In this document: in pieces, positions 56,001-63,921 of the stretch
Position numbering within the stretch: the first letter of the stretch is position 1
Layout: every line of letters begins with the position of its first letter
Source: Burkholderiaceae bacterium
Lineage (GTDB): Bacteria; Pseudomonadota; Gammaproteobacteria; Burkholderiales; Burkholderiaceae_D
Assembly (NCBI GenBank): GCA_030157545.1
Contig: JAOAUN010000067.1
Span: 48,364-112,363, forward strand
Length of the DNA: 64,000 bases
Direction: 5' to 3'
Position numbers and translations under genes: made by a program
Notes under the pieces: model-generated
The model's input: the letters and a program-made list of their open reading frames with translations, nothing else
The model's database searches: none
What the model was told of the DNA's origin: nothing

Positions 56001-56809
56001 AACTATCGCCGCTGCAAATACTGCGCCCGGCTGATGATGAAGTGATTCAAATTGCAGGGCAAGTAGCGGTAAAAAGCGATGCCGCCGCATGGTACAAGTT
56101 TCCACGCGGCGCACAGATCGGCAACTTCCTGCATGAGCAGCTGGAGTGGCTGGCTTCAGAGAATTTTGCATTGCCTGCTAACGCTGCACTGGCGGATCGC
56201 TTGCGGCGGCGCTGCGAGTATGCAGGTAAAAGTCTGTTGGCAGACGAGCTTGTTAACTGGCTGACTGAAGTCGTGCAGACGACATTGCCGGGCCCCGGGG
56301 TAGCGCTGGTTGATCTGACGAATGTGCTGCCTGAAATGGAGTTCTGGTTGCCTGCGCAGTGTATTGAATCCAAAGAAATCGATGCGCAATGCCGGCTGCA
56401 TTTGCTGCCCGGTGTCGAGCGCCCTGCTCTGGCAAAACAGCAGTTGCACGGGATGCTGATGGGCTTTGCCGATCTGGTGTTTGAGCATGAGGGAAAATAT
56501 TGGGTCCTCGATTACAAATCGAATCATCTGGGTAACGATGATGCCGCATATGACAGCGACAGCCTGGCGCGCTCGATGGCAGAGCACCGCTACGACGTAC
56601 AGGCGGCCCTTTATATGCTGGCGCTGCATCGACTACTGAAGGCGCGACTCGGTGCCGGCTACGCGCCTGAATCTCATCTGGGTGGCGCGGTCTATCTATA
56701 CCTGCGCGGGGTCAAAGGTTCGCAAAACGGCGTCTGCCTGATCCCTCCTTCGGCACCCTTGCTCACCGCACTCGATGTCATGCTGGATGTTGAGACCGAA
56801 TCCCTATGA
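53054..56809 (+). CDS. recB: Exodeoxyribonuclease V, beta subunit RecB
   Basis: 1251 residues from the ATG at 53054. SF1 helicase motifs: EASAGTGKTWTIAALYLRL (Walker A at 45-52), MIDEFQDTSPLQYKIFD, LLIGDPKQSIYGFRGAD, VKVITIHKSKGLEYPIVCLPF, then the C-terminal nuclease with GMLMGFADLVFEHEGKYWVLDYKSN. It is the 3'-5' helicase and the only nuclease of RecBCD. Overlaps both neighbours by ATGA. Confidence 0.96.
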   Translation: MSDQSDKKAELQAALQAESMAPSAPDSQILHPETFPLWGSRLIEASAGTGKTWTIAALYLRLVLGHGGDNGFGQALRPADILVMTFTRVATRELSDRIRERLLHAAQCFRGERTPDDKDEFLKNILSAYATGAERNQAAWTLAIAAESMDDAAIFTIDAWCQRMLKEHAFDSGCLFDEELVADEVAMRTEAIQDYWRQACYPLQPHALSQVLQVWANVEALQQDMRDLMDQDIPPEATLGTLNEALTQAMAQRAAMLRKIKTGWAERAAAMQAWLDDETTGNKKNWKTRSLASRYYTPWLNTLADWANDPADDGKPDLKTGWVRFTPDGMMEVRSADAPPLTLPPEFVEFGNLEQALDSLPEVSTALRLHAAASVLQRLQRLKRQSGSFGFSDMLHRLNIALLGQNGERLRDRILAQYPAIMIDEFQDTSPLQYKIFDQIYQTQANNRQAALLLIGDPKQSIYGFRGADIYSYMRAREATAGRHYVLETNYRSTDALVNAVNHCFANAESRHPEGAFLYRKPDTNPLPFERVRANSRTEQLVTAQGPVPAMTLAHDLEMRSTEAIRKVFAARCAEQIVNWLNDPQAGFNKQSKAAEGAAAFTPLRPADIAVLVRTGKEAAAVRRELGRRLVASVYLSDKDSVFNSVEASDLVHWLRAIAAPNDMRLVRAGLATATIALSLDELGSLANDDAAFDARSEQLQQLRTVWQTQGVLAMLRQTLHQLGLASRWQANADGERKLTNFLHLAELMQTASSALDGEQALIRWLQNEINSDSGKSDEHIVRLESDADLVKVITIHKSKGLEYPIVCLPFSTSFREQNLKNTSYVNLANAEGQLEFRLQFGKAELEAADLERLREDLRLYYVALTRAQHALWVGFSAVKVGNNKECLSHKSGAGYLLGGTANIPAEGWLSVLEDFASACTDIALQAAEPVPARTVLRQSQTAAALIDAPLYEAEFERNWTIGSFSRLVKDLKDVTAAQTASELSPLQILRPADDEVIQIAGQVAVKSDAAAWYKFPRGAQIGNFLHEQLEWLASENFALPANAALADRLRRRCEYAGKSLLADELVNWLTEVVQTTLPGPGVALVDLTNVLPEMEFWLPAQCIESKEIDAQCRLHLLPGVERPALAKQQLHGMLMGFADLVFEHEGKYWVLDYKSNHLGNDDAAYDSDSLARSMAEHRYDVQAALYMLALHRLLKARLGAGYAPESHLGGAVYLYLRGVKGSQNGVCLIPPSAPLLTALDVMLDVETESL

Positions 56810-58839
56810 AGCAGATAACAACTCATACAGCCGGTACAAATCTTGTGACTTTGGATGCCCTGCATCGCTGGGCTGAAGAAGGATGGCTACGCCGTCTCGA
56901 CAGCGCAATGGCGTCCTTTATGCAAGAGCTCGACCCGTCAGCATCAGTCGCATTGCTGGTCAGCACAGCCATGCTGGTGCAGATGGAAGGTCGCGGCCAT
57001 ACCTGCCTGCCTCTGCGGCTGCTGGTGACACAGCCGGATGAAATGCTGGCTTGGCCACCAGCTGCGCAGCAAGAATTGGCCGCGCTATGGCGGACTTTGC
57101 CGACCACGCTGGAAGAATGGATACGGGATTTAAGCGCCAGTCATCTGGTACGCATCACCGGTGTGGATGAAAATGAGGACCATGATCATGGGCAGCCGCT
57201 GGTATTAAGCGGAACGCCTGCAGAGCCCCTGCTTTATTTGCGTCGTTACTGGCTGCATGAATACAAGGTCGCGCAACAGATTAAAACCCGGACGACGACA
57301 AGCCAACACGTCGATGAATCCTTGGCGCGCGAATGGCTGGCTCGACTGTTCACTGATGCGGCAGGAACAGACAAAGCCGACCAGATGGATTGGCAAAAGA
57401 TGGCCTGCGCGGTCGCATTGCGTTCCGGCCTGACTGTAATTACCGGCGGGCCGGGCACCGGCAAGACTTACACGGCAGCGCGCTTGCTGGCCCTGCTGTT
57501 TGCGATGCATGCAGATCCGCAGCGCTTGCGTGTTGGATTGGCTGCCCCGACCGGAAAGGCGGCAGCACGGCTGCGCCAGTCAATTGATTTTTCTTTGCAG
57601 GATTTGAACAAGCGGCTGGGTGACGAGCTGGATCTGGAAGCGTTTACCAAACGCATAGGTGCGGCAAAAACCTTGCATTCACTGTTAGGCGCGCGGCCGG
57701 ATACGCGGCACTTCATTTTCAATGCCAACCATCAGCTCGATGTCGATATCCTGATTGTCGATGAAGCGTCGATGATTCATCTGGAAATGATGTCTGCGTT
57801 GCTGCAAGCCTTGCCTGCTGGCGCCAAACTGATTTTATTGGGCGACAAAGACCAACTGGCTTCGGTGGAAGCCGGTGCCGTGCTGGGTGATTTGTGCCGT
57901 GATGCCTTGTACGGCTGTTATGACGCCGAAACCGTTCGCTATGCCAGGGATGTCGCGGGACTCACTCTACCCGCTGCATTCACGAGCGGCATAGCCGCCG
58001 CCACGGCGCTGGCACAGCAGACCGTCATGCTGCGGGAAAGTCGCCGCTTCGGCGGGCTGATAGGACAGCTGGCTTTGGCTGTCAACGCCAGCAATACCGA
58101 ACGCGTTGCCTCGCTGTTTGAAAACGATACAAGCTCAGTCCTGCACGCAAGCTGCTCGCCGACCAACAAGATCGTGCTGGACCTGGCCGTGCGCGGCCGC
58201 GAGGGCGCCAGCGCCTGTTATGCCGACTATTTGCGCCTGATGAATGCACGGCCACCTGAAGCAAAGACCGACGCAGACAGCCACGCCATCTGGGCCAAGA
58301 GCGTGCTGACCGCCTTCGAAAGGTTCCGGATTTTGTGCGTTGTCCATGAAGGAGAATGGGGAACGCAGGAATTAAACAGGGGCGTACAACAGGCATTGGC
58401 CAATGCCGGACTGTTGAATCCGAACGGGGAATGGTTTGCGGGCCGCGCCATCATGGTGACCCGCAACGATGCGCAGCTGGGCGTCTCGAATGGCGATGTA
58501 GGGGTGGCGTTGCCCGCGCCTGACGGTAACAGCACGCTACGTGTTTACTTTTTGGTGGGCGACAAATTGCGCTCAGTGGGCGTGAGCCGCCTGCCCCATG
58601 TAGAGACCGCGTTTGCGATGACGGTTCACAAATGCCAAGGCTCCGAATTTCTCCACACAGCCCTGGTATTGCCGCAAGGCGGCGCCAAGCTCATGACGCG
58701 GGAACTGGTCTATACCGGCATTACGCGAGCGAGTGCAAACTTTACCTTGATAGAGGCGCAGGCTGGCTTGCTGCACGCAGCCATCACGCAGCAGTCTCTA
58801 CGCGCCAGCGGTCTGGGTTTGCAGCTTTCCTCTAACTAA
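56806..58839 (+). CDS. recD: Exodeoxyribonuclease V, alpha subunit RecD
   Basis: 677 residues. Helicase motifs: TGGPGTGKTYTAARLLALL (Walker A near 214), ILIVDEASMIHLEMMSALLQ and TAFAMTVHKCQGSEF near the end. It is the 5'-3' helicase of RecBCD. Last gene of the recCBD operon. Confidence 0.95.
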   Translation: MKQITTHTAGTNLVTLDALHRWAEEGWLRRLDSAMASFMQELDPSASVALLVSTAMLVQMEGRGHTCLPLRLLVTQPDEMLAWPPAAQQELAALWRTLPTTLEEWIRDLSASHLVRITGVDENEDHDHGQPLVLSGTPAEPLLYLRRYWLHEYKVAQQIKTRTTTSQHVDESLAREWLARLFTDAAGTDKADQMDWQKMACAVALRSGLTVITGGPGTGKTYTAARLLALLFAMHADPQRLRVGLAAPTGKAAARLRQSIDFSLQDLNKRLGDELDLEAFTKRIGAAKTLHSLLGARPDTRHFIFNANHQLDVDILIVDEASMIHLEMMSALLQALPAGAKLILLGDKDQLASVEAGAVLGDLCRDALYGCYDAETVRYARDVAGLTLPAAFTSGIAAATALAQQTVMLRESRRFGGLIGQLALAVNASNTERVASLFENDTSSVLHASCSPTNKIVLDLAVRGREGASACYADYLRLMNARPPEAKTDADSHAIWAKSVLTAFERFRILCVVHEGEWGTQELNRGVQQALANAGLLNPNGEWFAGRAIMVTRNDAQLGVSNGDVGVALPAPDGNSTLRVYFLVGDKLRSVGVSRLPHVETAFAMTVHKCQGSEFLHTALVLPQGGAKLMTRELVYTGITRASANFTLIEAQAGLLHAAITQQSLRASGLGLQLSSN

Positions 58840-58893
58840 GTTCCTCACGTTTGCCAGATTATTTTTCTGGCGCAAGCAATCCATTTTTATCAG

Positions 58894-58926
58894 TTCATTA
58901 TTCGGATAATTTGTCCGAATAATGAA
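58894..58926. promoter_or_regulatory. Perfect 13-base inverted repeat between recD and the chaperone gene
   Basis: TTCATTATTCGGA and TCCGAATAATGAA pair perfectly around a TAATTTG centre. No T-tract follows, and it lies 64 bases before the chaperone ATG, so it may be an operator as well as or instead of the recD terminator. Confidence 0.6.
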
Positions 58927-58989
58927 TCACTTCGGCCATTTTGTTACACAAATTGCAGAAAATCATTATTCATCTGTGAGGAGGTTCAA

Positions 58990-59382
58990 ATGCTGAATGA
59001 ACATTATCCGAGAGTGATTCAGGAATGGTGTTCCGCCACGGGTATGCAAGCCTGGGCTGAACATGACGATATGCATGTGGAAATTGACGATACCTTGATT
59101 GGGCTTATCCACGGCGCAGAGAATGAGCCTGATGACCTGCATATTTATATCGATCTGGGCCATCTGGAGCTGCCAGAACTTTACCGCGTTCTGCTCGAAG
59201 AAAACGCCCGGATTGAATCTGAAGACCACGGATGTTTTGCCATTCATCCGCTAACTAATTCCATTGTTTACCGCACCAGCATGCATCTGACGGCTGAAAC
59301 GAATGGGGCGACCCTGCCGCAGGAATTGAACCAACTTGTTCATACCGTGCGCACACGGCTGGAAACTTCATTAATGAACTGA
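58990..59382 (+). CDS. CesT-family type III secretion chaperone
   Basis: 130 residues, acidic, no signal peptide. The fold pattern of class I type III chaperones is visible: an N-terminal helix (YPRVIQEWCSATG), strands with acidic residues (DMHVEIDDTLIGLIHG, DDLHIYIDLGHLELPELYRVLLEEN), a conserved CFAIHPLTNSIVYRTSM block and a C-terminal helix (LNQLVHTVRTRLETSL). Ribosome site GAGGAGGTT. The gene for its likely client starts 11 bases downstream. No secretion apparatus gene is in the window. Confidence 0.8.
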   Translation: MLNEHYPRVIQEWCSATGMQAWAEHDDMHVEIDDTLIGLIHGAENEPDDLHIYIDLGHLELPELYRVLLEENARIESEDHGCFAIHPLTNSIVYRTSMHLTAETNGATLPQELNQLVHTVRTRLETSLMN

Positions 59383-59393
59383 GAGAGATAATC

Positions 59394-60980
59394 ATGAAAG
59401 TCAATCCACAGTCGCGCGCACAGACCCCGGCACCCGAGCAAGAAAAATTCGCGTCATCCCCGACGCAAAATGCCAGCAGTTCAACGTCAACAACAACTGC
59501 CTCAACAACACAGCAAGTTTTTGCTGCCACACATATACCAAGCACCAACACGCCGCCAGCAGCCGCCCAGCCGGCTGGCATGCCGCGCGTTCAAAAAGCT
59601 GCTACAGATCTCGGCATCTTTGTTCCAAAATTAATGTCAAAAGCGTTTAAATCCGTTTATGACGCCGCTCATACAGCAATAAAAAGTCCGGAAAATCAAG
59701 CCTGGATGGCAAAAACAGGCAGCTATTCACCTGCCGCAAAATTAGCAGTGGACAAATTCGCGGCACTTGTCGCAACCAAGTCTGCCAATACCCCGGCATC
59801 GGCGGCAGCACGTTCTTCTTTTGCTGAAGGCCCGCTGACAGATTTTGAAAAATTTGCCTGGTTACAGTTCGTCGATGAGACAACGCCATCGTATGACAGA
59901 GAGCTTATGCCGGTGAATGAATGGAAAAACGTTGAAACTCAAGAGCTGCATGATGTACTGCAGACGGAACCTGGATTTGCCAGATTCATCAACAAACCCG
60001 AAGGCGTGAAATTCATTCATGAATTGAAAAACGCCATCAATGAAAAGTATGGCGAGATGCTTGGTACGGACAAGGGCATGGCGCTTGTTTTCCGCTTTGA
60101 TAGTGCCTATTCCGCCGTCGCTCATACGGCAGTGGCATCCTTATGGCGCGACGTGAACGGCAAGCTGTGCATGGGCGTTGCGCATCAGGAAAGCGTGCCG
60201 CCGAGCGACGCGAAAAATGATGTACCAAGAGGCGTTGTTTACGATAAGTTTGATACCTCCCCTACATTTCCGGGTGGCTTTGCTCCCGTTGTAGAGTCAA
60301 TGAGGTTGGCGGGACTCCCATCAGTTAATTTGTTTCCGTGTCCGCATCCGCAAGCCATCGTTCCGGCCGTGCAGGAACTTGCCGGCGAAGAGAAGGCTAA
60401 CCCTTACGGCGCAACTGACAACTGGCGCAACAATAATCGCGGCAAATTACCTTCCGGACGACCTTTTGAGACCTGCTTCAATGTCACACATAGGGTATTG
60501 GCTCAACTGTACGGAACACAAGCATCACAGGCGCCATTACTACCCGATGTGCTGATAGCGATGCGTCCCTTCGTCAGCATTCCTGAAGATCAATTCAATA
60601 CGGTGACCATCGCTAGTGGTAAAGATAAAAAAGATATCGCACTCAGGCAAATCGCTGATCAGCCTGCCGACGATATTGTAAAAACCTTCCTGCAAATTGG
60701 CGAATCGTGGGGTAAAGCGGGAAAATGGGATGTGCGCGGGCAATCACAAACCAGCAAGCGTAGCGTCATATTGAATCCGGGCCAGGGCATCAGTCTGCCG
60801 CAAGGTGCAAACGCACTCAAGTTCATTGCCGACCCGGCCATGCTGATGTTAAATGGTCGGCCCGTGAAAGCTGGCATTGCCTTCTCTAAAGAAGAAGCAG
60901 AAATGATGGTCTATACAGGCAAAGAGAAAAGCAGGCCGATACTTTTTGTAGTCGCTGTTCCCGAGAGGGCAAAGCTTTAA
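59394..60980 (+). CDS. Putative type III effector (client of the adjacent chaperone)
   Basis: 528 residues. The first 65 or so residues are disordered and very rich in Ser, Thr, Ala, Pro and Gln, with no signal peptide, as expected for a secretion signal plus chaperone-binding region. The body is globular (QNAWMAKTGSYSPAAKLAVDKFAALV-like helices, then EGPLTDFEKFAWLQFVDE near 143-160, MALVFRFDSAYSAVAHTAVA, and FPCPHPQAIVPAVQEL). GAGAGA ribosome site and chaperone gene just upstream. I cannot name the family with certainty; length resembles HopG1/XopAG/RipO1 effectors but this is only a lead. Function unknown. Confidence 0.7.
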   Translation: MKVNPQSRAQTPAPEQEKFASSPTQNASSSTSTTTASTTQQVFAATHIPSTNTPPAAAQPAGMPRVQKAATDLGIFVPKLMSKAFKSVYDAAHTAIKSPENQAWMAKTGSYSPAAKLAVDKFAALVATKSANTPASAAARSSFAEGPLTDFEKFAWLQFVDETTPSYDRELMPVNEWKNVETQELHDVLQTEPGFARFINKPEGVKFIHELKNAINEKYGEMLGTDKGMALVFRFDSAYSAVAHTAVASLWRDVNGKLCMGVAHQESVPPSDAKNDVPRGVVYDKFDTSPTFPGGFAPVVESMRLAGLPSVNLFPCPHPQAIVPAVQELAGEEKANPYGATDNWRNNNRGKLPSGRPFETCFNVTHRVLAQLYGTQASQAPLLPDVLIAMRPFVSIPEDQFNTVTIASGKDKKDIALRQIADQPADDIVKTFLQIGESWGKAGKWDVRGQSQTSKRSVILNPGQGISLPQGANALKFIADPAMLMLNGRPVKAGIAFSKEEAEMMVYTGKEKSRPILFVVAVPERAKL

Positions 60981-60988
60981 TGAAATTG

Positions 60989-61019
60989 ATACTGGCGCGA
61001 TAGTGAATCGCGCCAGTAT
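60989..61019 (+). terminator. Terminator after the putative effector gene
   Basis: ATACTGGCGCGAT and ATCGCGCCAGTAT pair perfectly over 13 bases with an AGTGA loop, 9 bases after the stop, followed by TGTATTC. Stable hairpin, weak T-tract. Confidence 0.75.
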
Positions 61020-61598
61020 TGTATTCAGGACGAATGAAAGCCCTCGCAAGTTCATCTGTTCATGTAGTGCAATCTTGAGCCGCAATTTTCGAAAATAGAA
61101 ACACTCTCTTAAATCTCGCCATACTAGTTGACACCATGATTCGGGAACCATTTGCAGTCACGCGCGGCTTCGCAGGCTTGATTGCCGTTGCCGGATTTCT
61201 GCTTGCTGTTATTCTTTGCAAGCTTGTTGAGTAAATTCACAACAATTCACAACGAGTGAATGCATGCTGACAGGCGCCACCCGATATTGTTTGCCTCCAT
61301 CAAATATCGCCTCGGTCATGACCATGTAATCGGTGTAAACGGCACGTTCACGCGCTTGCCGCCAATGCCACTAACGGCAACCAGCACAGGAAGTGTCTGC
61401 GATATTGTTTTCTCCTAGTTGCTTGCTGCGAGTTTGCAAAAAATTTTCTCGTCATGCCTGTATACTCGAGCGGCTCGGATTCGAGCAGCATGTGCAAGAG
61501 CTTTCAGATACATCACATGCTTGCAAAGCATACAAGTTCTTACATTCAAAAAAATATCCGATTAAGCTTCTGAAAATTTTTAAAAAATTGAAATATCT
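61020..61598. other. Low-coding stretch with possible gene remnants
   Basis: No convincing gene. A 54-codon minus-strand frame (61208-61370) ends in a coding-like stretch, RQARERAVYTDYMVMTEAI then FDGGKQYRVAPVSMH, but has no start with a ribosome site and is cut by a stop; it may be a decayed gene. A 32-codon frame on the plus strand (61136-61234) is listed separately. The right part (61400-61598) is AT-rich. Confidence 0.45.
61136..61234 (+). CDS. Possible 32-residue membrane peptide
   Basis: ATG at 61136 to TAA at 61234. Short basic N-terminus, then one hydrophobic span (GLIAVAGFLLAVILC) and a KLVE tail. No clear ribosome site. It overlaps the minus-strand remnant frame. Kept as a low-confidence candidate only. 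Confidence 0.25.
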   Translation: MIREPFAVTRGFAGLIAVAGFLLAVILCKLVE

Positions 61599-61979
61599 AT
61601 GCCAAGTAAAAATAAGAGCGAACAAATAAAACCAGAAAGTCAGTGCGCTTCATTGACGGGTATTTTCGTGACGATGGCATTCACCTTCAGTTTCTCCATG
61701 CATTCGGTAAGCCAGACACTGCCTGCCAAGCCCTATTCGCTTTTTGGTAATCCTGAATGTTCTGAGTGGGCAGAAATGAATGCTGAATCAAGATTTACGT
61801 GGACCAGCGGTTTTCTCTCAACCCTGAGCATGGGTCACGAAACCAGCAGACGACTTGGCGCGCAAAAATTCAAAGACCTTCAAGGACTTGAAAAGGTTGT
61901 TGCGGCAATCGATAAGCACTGTGTCGCCAACCCTGGTGCGCAAGCATCCGAAGCGGCCGCACCCTTCTTGAACCCTTAA
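61599..61979 (+). CDS. Hypothetical exported protein with paired cysteines
   Basis: 126 residues. A polar start precedes a hydrophobic segment (LTGIFVTMAFTFSFSM) that could be a signal peptide ending near residue 40. The mature part has PECSEWAEMN, FTWTSGFLSTLSMG and DKHCVANPGAQASEAA, a C..W / G-F-L-S / C-x-N-P pattern seen in small secreted proteins with one disulfide. No strong ribosome site; an internal ATG at 61674 is possible. Function unknown. Confidence 0.6.
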   Translation: MPSKNKSEQIKPESQCASLTGIFVTMAFTFSFSMHSVSQTLPAKPYSLFGNPECSEWAEMNAESRFTWTSGFLSTLSMGHETSRRLGAQKFKDLQGLEKVVAAIDKHCVANPGAQASEAAAPFLNP

Positions 61980-62107
61980 GTACCGTTTAAAAATCAGGTA
62001 GCTGCACAAATTAAGGGAAAGAGGGGGTCTTGCAGTTCAGAGACGGTATGCACCGAGCCTGCTGCTTCGATGCCCATCTGACGGTTAGTTACGATATGAT
62101 GAGCATC

Positions 62108-62701
62108 ATGCGAAATAAAACCCCTAATATCAGAGCCGCTACCAAGAACGCAAGCCATGACCGCATCGTTTCCGCTGCTGCCCGTGCTATCCGTCGCAGC
62201 GGTTATGCTGGCACTGGTGTCGCAGACATCATGAAAGAGGCGGGATTAACCCACGGTGCGTTCTATGCACACTTTGAGTCCCGTGATGCCATGCTGACGG
62301 AAGCAGCCGACCGTGCAGGCGCTGAATCCATTGCGCGGGCTCGCGAGCTTGTCTCGGCTGCCCCTGCCAATCGCTCCCTGGAATTCCTGATTCATTCATA
62401 TCTTTCGCAAGACCATCTCAAAGACATTCAGTACGGATGTCCCATGGCAGCACTGGGGTCAGAAATGCCTCGCCAATCTCCCGAGGTGCGCCGTGTTGCC
62501 ACTGCCCGAATCAAAGAGATGATCGATCTTGTCTCGCATGAAATTCAGACCCCGGCACCTGATGAAGCGCGTGAGCAGAGTCTCGTCACTTTAGCCACGA
62601 TGGTCGGTTCACTCGTGCTTGCTCGTGCAGTAGATGATCCCGCGCTATCGAAGGAGTTTTGCGAAGCGGCACTGAGTTCTTTGACCAAGCCGTCAACTTG
62701 A
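62108..62701 (+). CDS. TetR-family transcriptional regulator
   Basis: 197 residues from the ATG at 62108; ATGs at 62096 and 62099 are also possible and none has a strong ribosome site. The HTH is clear: DRIVSAAARAIRRSGYAGTGVADIMKEAGLTHGAFYAHFESRDAML. The C-terminal ligand domain (YGCPMAALGSEMPRQSPEVR) resembles regulators of electrophile or quinone responses. It probably controls the oxidoreductase gene 89 bases downstream. Confidence 0.88.
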   Translation: MRNKTPNIRAATKNASHDRIVSAAARAIRRSGYAGTGVADIMKEAGLTHGAFYAHFESRDAMLTEAADRAGAESIARARELVSAAPANRSLEFLIHSYLSQDHLKDIQYGCPMAALGSEMPRQSPEVRRVATARIKEMIDLVSHEIQTPAPDEAREQSLVTLATMVGSLVLARAVDDPALSKEFCEAALSSLTKPST

Positions 62702-62790
62702 ATTTTTTTACCCTTAGACATGACGATCATCATGCGAATCGTCGCAACACATTTCTCACCCAAACCATCACTCGTTGAAAAGGCTGCATT

Positions 62791-63792
62791 GTGAAAGCAT
62801 TCATTGTTGAACGTTATGGAAAATCCGAACCACTTCGTGCCGTTGATCTCCCTGAGCCACAGGTACGTGAGGACGAGGTTCTGGTCAAAGTCTGCGCAGC
62901 CAGCGTGAACGTTCTGGACTCCAAGATTCGCAAAGGGGAATTCAAGCTCCTGCTGCCTTATAAAACACCCTTCGTTCTCGGGCACGACGTCGCTGGAGTT
63001 ATTGTCCGAGTAGGGTCGCGCGTGCAGAATTTCAAACAAGGTGACGAGGTCTACGCAAGGCCTGATGATCTCGGTATCGGTACGTTTGCTGAATTCGTGG
63101 CTGTCAAGGAAAGCGCCTTGGCCTTAAAGCCCGTCAATATCACGATGGAAGAAGCCGCCTCACTGCCTCTGGTAGCTTTGACGGCTTGGCAAGCTCTGGT
63201 TGAAAAGGGCAAGCTGCAGCAAGGACAGAAGGTTTTTATCCAGGCAGGTTCGGGTGGAGTAGGCAGCTTCGCCATCCAGTTGGCCAAACATTTGGGAGCC
63301 ACTGTTGCCACGACCACCAGCGCAGGCAATGCAGCATGGGTCAAGGAATTGGGCGCCGACGTTGTCATTGACTATCGCCAGAGCGACTTTGAAAAAGTCC
63401 TCAGTGGCTACGACCTTGTCTTGAACAGCCAGGATGGAGAGGCTCTGCAAAAGTCTTTGGGGATCCTTAAACCCGGAGGAAAAATCATCTCCATTTCAGG
63501 GCCACCCGATCCTGAGTTTGCCCAAACTTCCAAGGCACCTTGGCTGGTGAAGCAAATCATTCGTGCGCTGAGTTGGGGAATCAGAAAAAAGGCAAAGGAA
63601 AAGCACATTGATTATTCCTTCCTGTTTATGAAGCCCAGTGGCGACCAGCTACGCCAGATCAAAATGCTCATCGAATCGGGCGCTGTACGCCCCGTGATCG
63701 ACAAGATCTTTCCATTTACCTCCACCAACGAAGCAATGAGCTATGTTGAACATGGTCGAACCAAAGGAAAGGTAGTCATCAAGGTCACGTAA
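62791..63792 (+). CDS. NADP-dependent MDR-family oxidoreductase (quinone reductase-like)
   Basis: 333 residues with a GTG start. GroES-like N-terminus (PLRAVDLPEPQVREDEVLVKV, FVLGHDVAGVIVRVGS) and Rossmann domain with QAGSGGVGSFAIQLAKHLGA. The zinc ligands of alcohol dehydrogenases are absent, as in the zinc-free quinone reductase/RTN4IP1 group. Likely reduces quinones or enones with NADPH. Follows a TetR regulator. Confidence 0.88.
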   Translation: MKAFIVERYGKSEPLRAVDLPEPQVREDEVLVKVCAASVNVLDSKIRKGEFKLLLPYKTPFVLGHDVAGVIVRVGSRVQNFKQGDEVYARPDDLGIGTFAEFVAVKESALALKPVNITMEEAASLPLVALTAWQALVEKGKLQQGQKVFIQAGSGGVGSFAIQLAKHLGATVATTTSAGNAAWVKELGADVVIDYRQSDFEKVLSGYDLVLNSQDGEALQKSLGILKPGGKIISISGPPDPEFAQTSKAPWLVKQIIRALSWGIRKKAKEKHIDYSFLFMKPSGDQLRQIKMLIESGAVRPVIDKIFPFTSTNEAMSYVEHGRTKGKVVIKVT

Positions 63793-63891
63793 ATCCGCAG
63801 TGATCATTGAAAACGCAGGCCGCGGTTTGGCTTGCATGCCAAACTCTTCGGATCCCACCCGCACGCAAGTGTGCTTTCTGCGCTGAAAGAC

Positions 63892-63921
63892 AAAAGCCCC
63901 GCATAAGTTTCGGGGCTTTTT
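63892..63921 (+). terminator. Rho-independent terminator after the oxidoreductase gene
   Basis: AAAAGCCCCG and CGGGGCTTTT pair perfectly over 10 bases with a CATAAGTTT loop, followed by TTTTT. It is 100 bases after the stop. The last 80 bases of the window show nothing further. Confidence 0.88.

Noticed and set aside
58840..58989. hrp-type promoter box before the chaperone gene
   Set aside because: TTCG at 58901 and 58931 are 26 bases apart, not 15 or 16, and no GGAACC-CCAC pair is present.
61393..61629. 78-codon open frame on the plus strand
   Set aside because: Lys/Cys-rich composition, no ribosome site, overlaps the start of the next gene; probably chance in AT-rich DNA.
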